Assembly: GCA_963661545.1 (NCBI GenBank)
Contig: CAVLCU010000033.1
Span: 1 to 20,061 of the forward strand
Length of the DNA: 20,061 nt
From: Scatomonas sp963661545
Lineage (GTDB): Bacteria; Bacillota; Clostridia; Lachnospirales; Lachnospiraceae
Direction: 5' to 3'
Positions 1 through 8,590 of this stretch are shown here, in pieces; positions within the stretch are counted from its first letter, which is position 1; each line of letters starts with the position of its first letter. A program made the position numbers and the translations under genes. Below the pieces are notes generated by a model. The model was not told the origin of the DNA and made no database searches. It was given only the letters and a program-made list of their open reading frames with translations.

Positions 1-55
1 TGTAAAATCAAAGGGTTCCGCCACTTTAACTTTCTTCAAGTGTCGAAGACGGGAT

Positions 56-83
56 TGTATATACGAATTCCAGGCTCTGTCAA
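56..83 (-). promoter_or_regulatory. Possible leftward promoter
   Basis: On the minus strand TTGACA (complement of 78-83) is followed after 16 nt by TATACA (complement of 56-61). It would point out of the window and be divergent from the rightward promoter at 116-144. It overlaps the terminator-like hairpin at 72-112, so both readings cannot be equally important. Bases 1-55 hold no recognisable gene: two plus-strand frames stay open from the window edge but match nothing I recognise. Confidence 0.25.
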
Positions 84-112
84 GAACAATTCAGACTTCA
101 AGAGCCTTTTTT
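72..112 (+). terminator. Rho-independent terminator-like hairpin at the left edge
   Basis: A 7-bp perfect inverted repeat (AGGCTCT at 72-78, AGAGCCT at 101-107) encloses a 22-nt loop with a possible extra GTC/GAC pairing, and is followed on the + strand by a run of six T. It would end transcription of a gene lying left of the window. The loop is long, so this is a moderate call. It sits immediately before the promoter of the alcohol dehydrogenase gene. Confidence 0.5.
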
Positions 113-115
113 CCC

Positions 116-144
116 TTGACATTATCCCTCATAGCTGTTATATT
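116..144 (+). promoter_or_regulatory. Sigma-70 type promoter of the adh-aldh pair
   Basis: TTGACA (116-121), a 17-nt spacer and TATATT (139-144) make a near-consensus housekeeping promoter. Transcription would begin near 151, giving a leader of about 42 nt before the ATG at 193. It lies directly after the terminator-like hairpin at 72-112, so the pair probably forms its own transcription unit. Confidence 0.75.
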
Positions 145-192
145 GCAAGCCGATGGCAGACGTAGGCTGCCGGAAAAGAGGAAATAGGAATT

Positions 193-1431
193 ATGAATCC
201 ATTAAAAAAAGCTTATTGCAGAACTTTTCAAAAGGGAATGAAGACGGCCCTGCCCCTTCTTCCTTACAGAAAGCCTGAAATTGTCGGAAGTGTAAGGGTT
301 CTTCCGGATATCATGAAAAAAAAGAAGTGTTCCAGACCCTTAATCATCACGGATGCGGGCATCCGCAAGCTGGGACTTACCCGAAGGCTGGAGGAAGCCT
401 TATCCAAGAATAAGATTTCCTACTTTATCTATGATAAAACCTGCGCCAATCCCACCACAGACAATGTAGACCAGGCGCTTGCCCTGTACAAGAGCAAGAA
501 CTGCGATTGCATCATCGGTTTTGGCGGAGGTTCCAGCATAGACTGTGCCAAGGCTACCGGCGCCAGAGTTGCAAAACCCAGGCAGTCCCTGGCCGACATG
601 AAGGGAATTCTCAAGGTTCACAGCAGGCTTCCCCTGCTTATGGCAGTTCCTACCACCGCAGGAACCGGCAGTGAGACTACCCTGGCCGCTGTTATCGTAG
701 ATTCCCAGACCCGGCACAAGTATGCCATCAATGATTTTCCCTTGATCCCGCGTATTGCTGTCCTGGACCCCAAGGTAACCCTCAGTCTTCCGCCCTTTAT
801 CACTGCCACCACAGGAATGGACGCCCTGACCCATGCCGTGGAAGCCTATATCGGCGGCTCCACCACCCCAGCCACAAGAAAGGATGCCCTGCAGGCAGTC
901 AGACTTATCTTTGCCAATCTGGACACTGCAGTCACCCAGGGATCTCAGATCGAAGCAAGAAGGAATATGCTCCATGCCGCCTACTATGCCGGCTGCGCCT
1001 TTAGCAAATCCTATGTAGGATACGTACATGCCGTGGCTCATTCCCTGGGAGGAGAATATAACGTTCCCCATGGTTTGGCCAATGCCATATTGCTTCCCTT
1101 TGTCCTGGAAGCCTATGGCTCAGTTATCGATCAAAAGCTCAAAGAACTGGCCATTGCGGCAGGCACTGCCCTGGAAACCGACCCTCCCCACGAAGCTGCA
1201 GCAGGCTTTATCCAGGCCATCAAGGACATGAAGAACCGCTTCCATATTCCCGATACCATTCCGGAAATACAGGAAAAGGATATTCCCAAGCTGGCAAGCT
1301 ACGCCGATCAGGAAGCCAACCCCCTCTATCCGGTACCTGTCCTCATGGATGCCAGGGAACTCGAACAATTCTACTACATGCTCCTGCCTCAGCAAAAGGA
1401 AGCGGCTTGCTCCCTGCGGGGGGCATCCTGA
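193..1431 (+). CDS. Iron-containing alcohol dehydrogenase
   Basis: This is a 412-aa group III (iron-dependent) NAD(P)-linked alcohol dehydrogenase, acting in the cytosol on an alcohol/aldehyde pair whose identity cannot be read from sequence. The N-terminal nucleotide-binding half carries GGGSSIDCAK (111-120) and PTTAGTGSE (153-161). The C-terminal metal-binding half carries GMDALTHAVEAY, VHAVAHSLGG and PHGLANAILLP, giving the expected ligand set D210, H214, H279 and H293, all present. Length is slightly over the family's usual 380-400 aa. The start at 193 follows a purine-rich AGAGGAAATAGGAATT ribosome binding region. An aldehyde dehydrogenase follows after 68 bp in the same direction, suggesting a shared alcohol/aldehyde/acid conversion. 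The family includes lactaldehyde reductase FucO, but distance from the fucose genes and lack of specific motifs argue against naming it so. Confidence 0.93.
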   Translation: MNPLKKAYCRTFQKGMKTALPLLPYRKPEIVGSVRVLPDIMKKKKCSRPLIITDAGIRKLGLTRRLEEALSKNKISYFIYDKTCANPTTDNVDQALALYKSKNCDCIIGFGGGSSIDCAKATGARVAKPRQSLADMKGILKVHSRLPLLMAVPTTAGTGSETTLAAVIVDSQTRHKYAINDFPLIPRIAVLDPKVTLSLPPFITATTGMDALTHAVEAYIGGSTTPATRKDALQAVRLIFANLDTAVTQGSQIEARRNMLHAAYYAGCAFSKSYVGYVHAVAHSLGGEYNVPHGLANAILLPFVLEAYGSVIDQKLKELAIAAGTALETDPPHEAAAGFIQAIKDMKNRFHIPDTIPEIQEKDIPKLASYADQEANPLYPVPVLMDARELEQFYYMLLPQQKEAACSLRGAS

Positions 1432-1499
1432 AAGTCAGCTTTCATTCGTGGGGGGGCTGAACAAGGTGCAGCAGTAGGGTCTTAGCAAAGGAGAATGAG

Positions 1500-2879
1500 A
1501 TGAAGGAATTACAGATCCGGGAACTTGTCAAAAAGCAGCAGGACTACTTTCTGACCGGAGCAACCCTTGATATATCTTTTCGAAAAAATGCCTTGAAAAA
1601 GCTGAAAAATATCATTCTGGAAAATGAAGCGGCCATCCATGCGGCCCTCCGGCTGGATCTGGGCAAGAGCGGCTTCGAGTCCTATATGTGCGAGACCGGT
1701 CTTGTCTTAAGCGAGATCGGCTATATGCTCAAGCATATGAGCCGATTTGCCAGGGAAAAGCGGGTCAGAACTCCTCTGGCGCAATTCTGCTCCAGAAGCT
1801 ACAAAAAGCCCTCCCCCTATGGAGTTACCCTTATCATGAGCCCCTGGAATTATCCCTTCCTGCTGACCATGGAGCCCCTGGTGGATGCCCTCACGGCGGG
1901 CAATACTGCCATACTCAAGCCCAGCGCCTATTCCCCCCATACCAGTGCTTTGATGGAGAAGCTGATCTCCCAATGCTTTGCCCCGGAATATGTCGCCCTG
2001 GTCACAGGGGGAAGGGCCGAGAATACCGCTCTTCTCGATACCCCCTTTGACTATATCTTCTTTACCGGCAGTATGACTGTGGGAAAAGAAGTGATGAAGA
2101 AGGCCTCCGCCCATCTGACCCCCGTCACCCTGGAGCTGGGCGGCAAAAGCCCCTGCCTGGTGGATAAAAGCGCCAATCTGAGGCTGACGGCCAAGAGACT
2201 GGTATTTGGCAAATATCTCAATTGCGGCCAGACCTGCGTGGCTCCCGATTATGTCTATTGCGACGCCGGCATCAAGGACCAGCTGCTGGAGGAGATCAAG
2301 ATCCAGATAAGGAAGCAATACGGAGACTTTCCCCTGGATAATATCGACTACGGAAAGATCGTCAATGAAAAGCATTTTCATCGCATCCTGACACTCATAG
2401 ACAGCCAGAAGGTGGTTTTGGGCGGCAATTCCAACCCAAAGACCCTCCAGATCGAGCCTACGGTCATGGACAGGGTGTCCTTTGAGGATCCCGTGATGCA
2501 AGAGGAGATCTTCGGTCCTGTCATGCCCATCCTCACCTTCCAAAGCCTGGAGGAGGCCATAGCCAGGATCCAGTCCCTGCCCCACCCCCTGGCTCTCTAT
2601 CTCTTTTCCTCAGATCGGTCTGCCATCCAGAAGGTCACTGCCTCCTGCGGTTTCGGCGGCGGCTGCATCAACGACACCATCATCCATCTTGCCACCAGCC
2701 AAATGCCCTTCGGCGGCTTTGGCGCATCCGGTATGGGCTCCTACCACGGCAAGGATGGCTTTGACACCTTCACCCACTACAAGAGTATCGTAGACAAAAA
2801 AACATGGATCGACCTCCCCATGAGGTACCAGCCATATACAGATTCCCACAATAAAATGATCCATTTCTTCCTGAAATAA
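1500..2879 (+). CDS. NAD(P)-dependent aldehyde dehydrogenase (ALDH3/YwdH-like)
   Basis: A 459-aa soluble aldehyde dehydrogenase that would oxidise an aldehyde to the acid. The short length without an N-terminal extension and the overall pattern fit the class 3 type. Visible motifs are SPWNYPF with catalytic Asn117, the cofactor-loop FTGS (188-191), LELGGKSP with general base Glu212, NCGQTCVAPD with nucleophile Cys246, and the late EEIFGPVMP segment. All catalytic residues are intact. The ATG at 1500 follows AAAGGAG with about 6 nt spacing. It lies 68 bp after the iron alcohol dehydrogenase with no obvious terminator between, so cotranscription is likely. The natural substrate is unknown; medium- or long-chain aldehydes are common for this class. 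No frameshift or truncation is seen. Confidence 0.93.
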   Translation: MKELQIRELVKKQQDYFLTGATLDISFRKNALKKLKNIILENEAAIHAALRLDLGKSGFESYMCETGLVLSEIGYMLKHMSRFAREKRVRTPLAQFCSRSYKKPSPYGVTLIMSPWNYPFLLTMEPLVDALTAGNTAILKPSAYSPHTSALMEKLISQCFAPEYVALVTGGRAENTALLDTPFDYIFFTGSMTVGKEVMKKASAHLTPVTLELGGKSPCLVDKSANLRLTAKRLVFGKYLNCGQTCVAPDYVYCDAGIKDQLLEEIKIQIRKQYGDFPLDNIDYGKIVNEKHFHRILTLIDSQKVVLGGNSNPKTLQIEPTVMDRVSFEDPVMQEEIFGPVMPILTFQSLEEAIARIQSLPHPLALYLFSSDRSAIQKVTASCGFGGGCINDTIIHLATSQMPFGGFGASGMGSYHGKDGFDTFTHYKSIVDKKTWIDLPMRYQPYTDSHNKMIHFFLK

Positions 2880-2912
2880 GCCCCCTGGGCAGACGAAAGG
2901 GGAGCCTTGTCC
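2880..2912. terminator. Weak hairpin between convergent genes
   Basis: The 35-bp gap between the convergent aldehyde dehydrogenase and parC contains CCCCT (2883-2887) paired with AGGGG about ten bases later, extendable with bulges towards AAG/CTT. The flanking T-tracts are poor. It is the only candidate terminator for either gene. Confidence 0.3.
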
Positions 2913-2914
2913 GC

Positions 2915-5158
2915 TTATCCCATGCGAACCTTGGTTCCCTTCCCGTCCCTCTTACTGAGCTTGATCTTATTGAGGCTGACCTGCTTGCCCTTGCAGGTTA
3001 CCTTGCATTCCATCCGGCCTGTAATCAGCCAGGCAGCCTCCAGGTAATCCCCCTCTCCCAGGCGAATGCCCCGCACTCCGATGGCAGCCTTCTTTTTCTC
3101 CGGCACCTCCTCCAGCAAAAAGCGGATGAAATACCCCTCCTTGCTCTGAAGCACCAGATAATCATGCATTTCCGTGGATCCGACCAAAATCAGGCGATCC
3201 TCCTCCCCCGACAGCTTGGTGGCGGCAACGGTACGTTTGCTTACATCGAATTCCCTTCCCTCCACCACCTTAACCATACCGGCCCGGGAGACAAAGGCCA
3301 GCTTCTGCTGCTTGAGATCCTGCATGACCTCCACAAAGACGATTTCCTCCTTCTCTGCGGAATAATTGCAAAGGTTGTCAATGGGGGTTCCCTTGTCCTT
3401 GAACTTGCCGAAGGGAATGTCCAGGACCTTGACCGTATGCATCTGTCCCAGGTCGGTAAAGATGCAGAGACGGTCGGTATTCTTGCAGCGGAAGATATAG
3501 CGGCTCTCTCCTGCCGCCGTTTCCTGATTTCTCTCATAAATGGCAGGATCTACCGTCCTCACATAACCGAACCGATCCATCAAAACCACCAGCTCCGTCT
3601 CCTGAAAAGCCGCTTCCTCCCATACAATTTCCTCCGCATTGGTAATCCGGGTCCGTCTGGGTCTGGCATATTCCTTCTTAATCGCGTCCAGATCCTCTAT
3701 GATGACCTGAGCCATAGAGTCATAATTGTTCAGGATGTCCTCATAGCGGGCAATCTTCTGAAGGGTCTCTTCATATTCCTTTTGCAGAGCCTCGATCTCC
3801 AGACCAATGAGACGGTAGAGCCGCATCTCCAGGATGGCTGTGGCCTGGCGCTGGGTGAAAGAGAGCTTCTTTGCCTCCTTTTCGCTGGCCTTACGCTTAA
3901 AACGAATGCCCTCCGTGATGCCCATGGTCAGGCAGTCCTTAACCTGTTTCTGGCTCTTGCTGCCCCGGAGAATCTCTATGATCAGGTCAATGACATCGCA
4001 GGCCTTCATGAGGCCCTCCTGGACCTCCTTCTTCTCCAGCTCCCGGGCCAGGAGATTTTGGTATTTCCGGGTGGCTAATTCAAAGCGAAAGTTGATATGA
4101 TGGTCCAGAATCGCCTTGAGGCTTAAGGTCTCCGGTTTGCCATCAGCCACCGCCAGCATATTGACACCGAAGGTATCCTCCAGCCGGGTCTTCTTATAGA
4201 GGAGATTCTCCAGTCTTTCCGGATCCGCCCCCTTGCGCAGCTCCAGGACGATGCGGATCCCCTCCTTGGAGGATTGGTTGGAAATATCGATGATTTCCGG
4301 CGCCTTGCGGGATTCTGCCAATTCTGCCACGTCATTCAGGAATTTGCCGATGTTGGCTCCGATCATAGGATAGGGCAATTCCGTAATAACCAGATATTGG
4401 CGGCCATTCTTCCCCTTCTCCCGCTCCACCTTGCCTCGCAGGCGGATCTTGCCGCTGCCCTTTTCATAGATGGCTGCCAGCTCCTTTTGGTTGACCAGGA
4501 TTCCTCCGGTGGGGAAATCCGGACCCGGCAGGTATTCCATCAACTCCTCCGTGCTGATATCTTCCTTCTGCATACAGGCCTTGACCGCATCCACCACCTC
4601 TCCCAGGTTGTGGGGGGGGATGCTGGTAGCCATTCCCACGGCGATGCCATCCGCACCATTGACCAGCAGGTTGGGAATACGGGCCGGCAGAACCTCCGGC
4701 TCCTTCTCTGTCTCATCGAAATTGGGCAGGAAATTCACCACATCCTTATCCAGATCTCTTAAATAGACCTCCTGGGTGATTTTCTGCAGACGGGCCTCCG
4801 TATAACGCATGGCGGCGGCTCCGTCCCCCTCGATGGAGCCGAAATTCCCATGTCCGTCCACCAGGGGCTGGCCCTTCTTGAAGTCCTGAGCCATCACCAC
4901 CAGGGCCTCGTAGATAGAGCTATCCCCGTGGGGGTGGTATTTACCCATGGTATCCCCCACAATGCGGGCGCATTTCCGGTAGGGGCGGTCATAGTAGGTA
5001 CCCAGCTCCAGCATATCATAGAGGGTGCGGCGCTGCACCGGCTTCAGGCCATCCCGGACGTCGGGCAGGGCTCTGGCGATAATCACGCTCATAGCATAAT
5101 CAATATAGGACTTTTGCATGAGCTCGGAATATTCTGTTCTGATAATCTGTTCTTCCAT
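2915..5158 (-). CDS. parC: DNA topoisomerase IV subunit A (GyrA/ParC family)
   Basis: A 747-aa breakage-reunion subunit of a type IIA topoisomerase, working with the ATPase subunit encoded just upstream to decatenate and relax DNA. The N-terminal winged-helix region has the catalytic tyrosine in AAMRYTEARL (Tyr119). The quinolone-resistance region HPHGDSSIYE (75-84) has wild-type Ser80 and Glu84. PEVLPARIPNLLVNG and GIAVGMATSIPPHNLGEV follow. The C-terminal beta-pinwheel is present, but I find no QRRGGKG-type GyrA box where gyrase would have it, and the protein is shorter than gyrase A. This supports topoisomerase IV rather than gyrase. The ATG at 5158 has AAAGGAG about 14 nt upstream, which is rather far. 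The 42-bp gap to parE indicates one operon. Confidence 0.9.
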   Translation of the reverse strand: MEEQIIRTEYSELMQKSYIDYAMSVIIARALPDVRDGLKPVQRRTLYDMLELGTYYDRPYRKCARIVGDTMGKYHPHGDSSIYEALVVMAQDFKKGQPLVDGHGNFGSIEGDGAAAMRYTEARLQKITQEVYLRDLDKDVVNFLPNFDETEKEPEVLPARIPNLLVNGADGIAVGMATSIPPHNLGEVVDAVKACMQKEDISTEELMEYLPGPDFPTGGILVNQKELAAIYEKGSGKIRLRGKVEREKGKNGRQYLVITELPYPMIGANIGKFLNDVAELAESRKAPEIIDISNQSSKEGIRIVLELRKGADPERLENLLYKKTRLEDTFGVNMLAVADGKPETLSLKAILDHHINFRFELATRKYQNLLARELEKKEVQEGLMKACDVIDLIIEILRGSKSQKQVKDCLTMGITEGIRFKRKASEKEAKKLSFTQRQATAILEMRLYRLIGLEIEALQKEYEETLQKIARYEDILNNYDSMAQVIIEDLDAIKKEYARPRRTRITNAEEIVWEEAAFQETELVVLMDRFGYVRTVDPAIYERNQETAAGESRYIFRCKNTDRLCIFTDLGQMHTVKVLDIPFGKFKDKGTPIDNLCNYSAEKEEIVFVEVMQDLKQQKLAFVSRAGMVKVVEGREFDVSKRTVAATKLSGEEDRLILVGSTEMHDYLVLQSKEGYFIRFLLEEVPEKKKAAIGVRGIRLGEGDYLEAAWLITGRMECKVTCKGKQVSLNKIKLSKRDGKGTKVRMG

Positions 5159-5200
5159 CTATCTCTTATGGCTCCTTTATCCTTCTCCCGGCCTTCTCCC

Positions 5201-7129
5201 TCAGACATCCAGCTGGGCATCTGCCGCATGCTCATAGATAAATGCCTTTCGGGGGGGCACATCCGTACCCATGAGGATCTCCGTCACCTCCGAGGCCATG
5301 CGGGCATCCTCGATTTCTACCCGCTTGAGGCGGCGGGTCTTGGGATCCAGGGTGGTCTCCCACAGCTGACTGGCATCCATCTCTCCCAGACCCTTGTAAC
5401 GCTGCAGGGTAAACTTGCGGCCTGCATGCTTCTTCCGGTACCTGTCCAGGGCCTTATCGTCATAGAGATATTCCTCCTCCCCCTTGGCGGGAATGGCCTT
5501 GTAGAGGGGAGGCATGGCGATATAGACATGGCCTTCATAGATCAGATCCGGCAGGAACCGATAGAAAAGGGTCAGCAGAAGAGTAGATATATGGGCTCCG
5601 TCCACATCCGCATCAGCCATGATGATAATCTTGTCATACTTAAGCTTGCTGATATCGAAATCATTGCCATATCCCTCGGAGAATCCGCAGCCGAAGGCAT
5701 TGATCATGGACTTGATCTCTGCATTGGCCAAAACCTTGTCCATGCTGGCCTTCTCCACATTCAGAATCTTGCCCCGTATGGGTAAAATGGCCTGAAAGCT
5801 GCGATCCCTGGCCGTCTTGGCAGACCCGCCGGCGGAATCTCCCTCCACAATGAAGATTTCACACAGGGAGGGATCCCTTTTCTCACAATTGGCCAGCTTG
5901 CCATTGGCATCAAAGGAATACTTCTGCCGGGTCAGGAGGTTGGTCTTGGCCCTCTCTTCAGACCGGCGAATCTTGGCAGACCGCCCCGCACAGGCCAGAA
6001 CCTTCTTCAGATTCTCCAGATTCCGGTCAAAATAATGGGCAATCTCCTCTCCGGTCACCTTGCCTGTCGCTCTGGCGGCATCGGGGTTGTCCAGCTTAGT
6101 CTTGGTCTGACCCTCAAAGCGGGGATCGGGATGCTTGACGGACACCACCGCCGTCATTCCGTTGCGGATGTCTGCTCCGGTAAAGTTGGCATCCTTCTCC
6201 TTCAAAAGACCGATCTCCCGGGCGTAGGCATTCATCACGGTGGTAAATTGGGTCTTAAAGCCGGTCAGGTGGGTGCCCCCTTCTGCATTGTAAATATTAT
6301 TGCAAAAGCCCAGGACATTCTCCTGAAATTCATTGACATACTGGAAGGCCACCTCCACCGTAATCCCCTCCGACTCCCCCTTGAAATAAACCGGGGGATG
6401 GACGGCTTCCTTCTTCTTATTCAAATCCCGGACAAAGCCCAGGATGCCCTCCGGTTCATGGAAGACCTGGCTCTCCTCCTTGCCCTCCCGCCTGTCGCTG
6501 TACTCGATGGTCAGCTGGGGATTCAGGTAGGCTGTCTCATGGAGCCGGCTCTTGAGCTCGGTGGAGGCAAAACGGGTTTTCTCAAAGATCTCCGGATCCG
6601 GCAGAAAATTCACACTGGTGCCGGTGTCCCTGCTTTTCCCCAGCTTGGGAAGAAGACCCCCCTCCAGGGGAATCACAGGCTTTCCCCGTTCATAGCGGTC
6701 ATGATAGATAAAGCCCTCCCTGCTGATCTTTACATCCAGATAGACAGACAGGGCGTTGACCACAGAGGAGCCCACCCCGTGCAGACCACCGCTGGTCTTG
6801 TAGACCGAATTGTCGAACTTTCCTCCCGCATGGAGAGTGGTAAATACCAGCCGCTCCGCCGGTACCCCCTTTTCGTGCATGCCCACGGGAATTCCTCTTC
6901 CGTTATCCGTTACCGTACAAGATCCGTCTGCCTCCAGGGTGACCCGGATCAGGGAACAATAACCGGCCAGATGCTCATCCACCGAATTATCCACAATCTC
7001 ATAAATCAGGTGATTCAGACCCTTTCTGCCGGTACTTCCGATATACATGCCCGGCCGCACCCGCACCGCCTCCAGTCCCTCCAGAACCGAGATACTGGCG
7101 GCATCATAGGTATTATTCTTACTTGCCAT
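5201..7129 (-). CDS. parE: DNA topoisomerase IV subunit B (GyrB/ParE family)
   Basis: A 642-aa ATPase subunit that pairs with ParC. The GHKL ATP-binding domain shows EIVDNSVDE (catalytic Glu44, Mg-binding Asn48), DNGRGIP (75-81) and GGLHGVG (114-120). The transducer domain includes the QTKTKL switch-lysine loop near 341-346. The TOPRIM domain shows EGDSAGG (429-435) and DADVDGAH (506-513), followed by QRYKGLGEM. The frame stays open upstream to 7270, but that would overlap the HAD gene and adds a basic stretch unlike any family member. The ATG at 7129, beginning MASKNNTYDA, is the sensible start, though its ribosome binding site (AAAAGGAT, about 13 nt away) is weak. Gene order parE then parC, 42 bp apart, matches other Firmicutes topoisomerase IV operons. 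Confidence 0.92.
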   Translation of the reverse strand: MASKNNTYDAASISVLEGLEAVRVRPGMYIGSTGRKGLNHLIYEIVDNSVDEHLAGYCSLIRVTLEADGSCTVTDNGRGIPVGMHEKGVPAERLVFTTLHAGGKFDNSVYKTSGGLHGVGSSVVNALSVYLDVKISREGFIYHDRYERGKPVIPLEGGLLPKLGKSRDTGTSVNFLPDPEIFEKTRFASTELKSRLHETAYLNPQLTIEYSDRREGKEESQVFHEPEGILGFVRDLNKKKEAVHPPVYFKGESEGITVEVAFQYVNEFQENVLGFCNNIYNAEGGTHLTGFKTQFTTVMNAYAREIGLLKEKDANFTGADIRNGMTAVVSVKHPDPRFEGQTKTKLDNPDAARATGKVTGEEIAHYFDRNLENLKKVLACAGRSAKIRRSEERAKTNLLTRQKYSFDANGKLANCEKRDPSLCEIFIVEGDSAGGSAKTARDRSFQAILPIRGKILNVEKASMDKVLANAEIKSMINAFGCGFSEGYGNDFDISKLKYDKIIIMADADVDGAHISTLLLTLFYRFLPDLIYEGHVYIAMPPLYKAIPAKGEEEYLYDDKALDRYRKKHAGRKFTLQRYKGLGEMDASQLWETTLDPKTRRLKRVEIEDARMASEVTEILMGTDVPPRKAFIYEHAADAQLDV

Positions 7130-7178
7130 TCTTTTTCTTTTATCCTTTTCATTGCTTACCACAATCCCCAGGGGCATC

Positions 7179-7823
7179 TCACGGGAGCAGTTCCCGGAAG
7201 GATCGGATATAGAGATCCGCCTCCTGCTCCATCTCCTCTTGGCTGCCCTTATAGTGGATTTCGTATACACCTACCGTTCGAAAGCCTCCTGCCTTGGCTC
7301 CCCGGATTCCCTCTATGATATCCTCATAGACCACGCACTCCTCCGGCGGCAGGCCCAGATTGGCGGCGGCCTTCTCATAAATATCCGGAAATTCCTTGCT
7401 TCTTCCCACTTCCTTGGCCGTCACCACCGTATCCAGCATAGGTAAAAGCCCTGTCCGTTCCAGGGCAGGCATGACCAGACAGGAATCCGAGGATGTGGCG
7501 ACAGCCAGCTTCTTCCCCCTTCGATGGAGACCCTCCACATAGGCATAAACATGGGGCTTCAGGGGCAAATACTCCCGATAGGCCTCCTGAGCCATATCGA
7601 ACCACTCCTGCATAATATCCTCCGGCTTCTCCTCCAGGTGAAAGCGGCGGATCGTATAGAGGGCAATCTCATGGGCTTGCATAGGGGTGATAATCTTCTG
7701 ATAATCCTCCGGCACCTCCAGGCCCCTTTTGGCCAGGAAATCCACATCAATCTGCTTCCAGATTCCCATGGAATCCAGCAGGGTACCATCCAGATCAAAG
7801 ATAGCCCCCTGCTGCTGCATCAT
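7179..7823 (-). CDS. HAD-superfamily hydrolase (beta-phosphoglucomutase-like)
   Basis: A 214-aa cytosolic phosphatase or phosphomutase of the HAD superfamily, subfamily with a helical cap. Motif I is DLDGTLLDS with nucleophile Asp10 and acid/base Asp12. Motif II is the ATSSDS segment. Motif III/IV is the Lys of EVGRSKEFPDIY followed by YEDIIEGIRGAKAGG. The substrate is not predictable; sugar phosphates are typical. The frame opens at 7856, but the ATG at 7823 (MMQQQGAIF) has GGAAGG seven bases upstream and places motif I at the usual distance from the N terminus. Starts at 7838 or 7820 are possible. It is the first gene of a three-gene minus-strand unit with parE (about 50 bp downstream) and parC; no functional link to topoisomerase is evident. 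Confidence 0.88.
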   Translation of the reverse strand: MMQQQGAIFDLDGTLLDSMGIWKQIDVDFLAKRGLEVPEDYQKIITPMQAHEIALYTIRRFHLEEKPEDIMQEWFDMAQEAYREYLPLKPHVYAYVEGLHRRGKKLAVATSSDSCLVMPALERTGLLPMLDTVVTAKEVGRSKEFPDIYEKAAANLGLPPEECVVYEDIIEGIRGAKAGGFRTVGVYEIHYKGSQEEMEQEADLYIRSFRELLP

Positions 7824-7882
7824 TCTCTTACCTTCCATCTCCTCTGTCCTTCCCATAGAACTCTTGATAGCATCACCCTACT

Positions 7883-7911
7883 AAGATACCATTTTTTTCT
7901 GTCACTGCCAA
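7883..7911 (-). promoter_or_regulatory. Promoter of the HAD-parE-parC unit
   Basis: On the minus strand TTGGCA (complement of 7906-7911) is followed after exactly 17 nt by TATCTT (complement of 7883-7888). It lies about 60 bp upstream of the HAD start, and no better promoter is seen between HAD, parE and parC. A leader of roughly 55 nt is implied. Confidence 0.5.
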
Positions 7912-7940
7912 GGGGCTATCTTTCCTGCGACTGCCGCCGG

Positions 7941-7981
7941 AAACGTCCATGGCGGCTGACGCCGCCCCCACCACCTATGAA
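7941..7981 (+). repeat. 41-bp GC-rich repeat, copy 1 (upstream of fucU)
   Basis: This 41-bp element recurs at 8589-8629 in the same orientation with a single mismatch (base 27, C here, A there). It contains a perfect 6-bp inverted repeat, GGCGGC-TGAC-GCCGCC (7951-7966), then CCACCACCTATGAA. It lies in the divergent region between the HAD gene and fucU, about 50 bp ahead of the fucU promoter. The two copies bracket fucU. I do not recognise the family. Confidence 0.85.
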
Positions 7982-7988
7982 AAGGCAT

Positions 7989-8004
7989 GTCAAACGTTTC
8001 ATTT
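7989..8004. promoter_or_regulatory. Possible LacI/CcpA-like operator
   Basis: An AAACGTTT palindrome with a central CG lies about 30 bp upstream of the fucU -35 box. It recalls LacI-family and CcpA operators, but the outer arms match the catabolite-responsive-element consensus poorly. It is a weak suggestion only. Confidence 0.2.
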
Positions 8005-8030
8005 TTATTTTTCATTTTCTCCTTTTCTAT

Positions 8031-8059
8031 TTGACCAGGATTTATTCTTTCTATAAAAT
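8031..8059 (+). promoter_or_regulatory. Promoter of fucU
   Basis: TTGACC (8031-8036), a 17-nt spacer and TAAAAT (8054-8059), with TATAAA two bases earlier as an alternative -10. The predicted leader is about 85 nt. It contains a 6-bp hairpin (GGACAG 8109-8114, CTGTCC 8119-8124) shortly before the AAGGGAG ribosome binding site. Confidence 0.55.
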
Positions 8060-8149
8060 AAACTGTATCAGACATGTAAGACTTGAAGAAACAGTTCAAA
8101 GTGCAAAAGGACAGGAAGCTGTCCTGGGCAGGAAGGGAGCATAACCGTT

Positions 8150-8590
8150 ATGTTAAAAGGAATTCCTCAGATTTTATCTCCTGAACTCTTAAAGGTTCTC
8201 TGTGAGATGGGCCATAGTGATCGTCTGGTCATCGGAGATGGCAATTTTCCGGCAGAGTCCATGGGCAAGAATGCCATTACCATCCGCTGCGACGGACATG
8301 GGGTGCCGGAGCTTCTGGATGCCATCCTGACCGTCTTCCCTCTGGATACCTATGTGGACCATCCTGTGAACCTGATGGCCGTGATGGAGGGAGACCAGGT
8401 AGAGACCCCCATCTGGGATACCTATAAAGAAATCGTTGCCAGGCATGATCCCAGAGGAGCCGCAGCCATCGGCCATATCGAGCGCTTCGCCTTCTATGAG
8501 GAAGCCAAGACCTGCTATTGCATCATTTCCTCCAGTGAGAAGGCTCTCTATGCCAATATCATGCTGCAAAAAGGCGTGGTAACCGATTAA
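8150..8590 (+). CDS. fucU: L-fucose mutarotase (FucU/RbsD family)
   Basis: A 146-aa protein of the RbsD/FucU family, whose members interconvert alpha and beta anomers of L-fucose (FucU) or pyranose/furanose forms of ribose (RbsD). The N-terminal region (ISPELLKVL-type helix, EMGHSD, GDGNFP) carries the family's conserved His22 and Asp30. Length is normal for FucU. Assignment to FucU over RbsD rests on sequence character plus the neighbouring fucose isomerase. The ATG at 8150 has AAGGGAG ten bases upstream. The gene has its own promoter and a strong terminator, and converges on fucI instead of sharing an operon with it. Its stop codon overlaps the first bases of the second 41-bp repeat, so the gene is bracketed by direct repeats. 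Confidence 0.9.
   Translation: MLKGIPQILSPELLKVLCEMGHSDRLVIGDGNFPAESMGKNAITIRCDGHGVPELLDAILTVFPLDTYVDHPVNLMAVMEGDQVETPIWDTYKEIVARHDPRGAAAIGHIERFAFYEEAKTCYCIISSSEKALYANIMLQKGVVTD

Noticed and set aside
1..165. C-terminal end of an upstream plus-strand gene (frame open from base 1 to a stop at 163)
   Set aside because: A second frame is open too, a terminator-like hairpin and a consensus promoter lie inside the frame, and the peptide matches nothing I can name.
193..1431. Naming the iron alcohol dehydrogenase fucO (lactaldehyde reductase)
   Set aside because: Metal-site motifs are shared by the whole family, the gene is over 6 kb from the fucose genes and it pairs with an aldehyde dehydrogenase, so the substrate cannot be inferred.
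2915..7129. Naming the topoisomerase pair gyrA/gyrB
   Set aside because: The A subunit is short and lacks a visible GyrA box, and the B-then-A order without dnaA, dnaN or recF neighbours fits topoisomerase IV better.
6035..7318. 427-codon plus-strand open frame opposite parE
   Set aside because: It is antisense to the highly conserved ParE ATPase domain and has no family resemblance.
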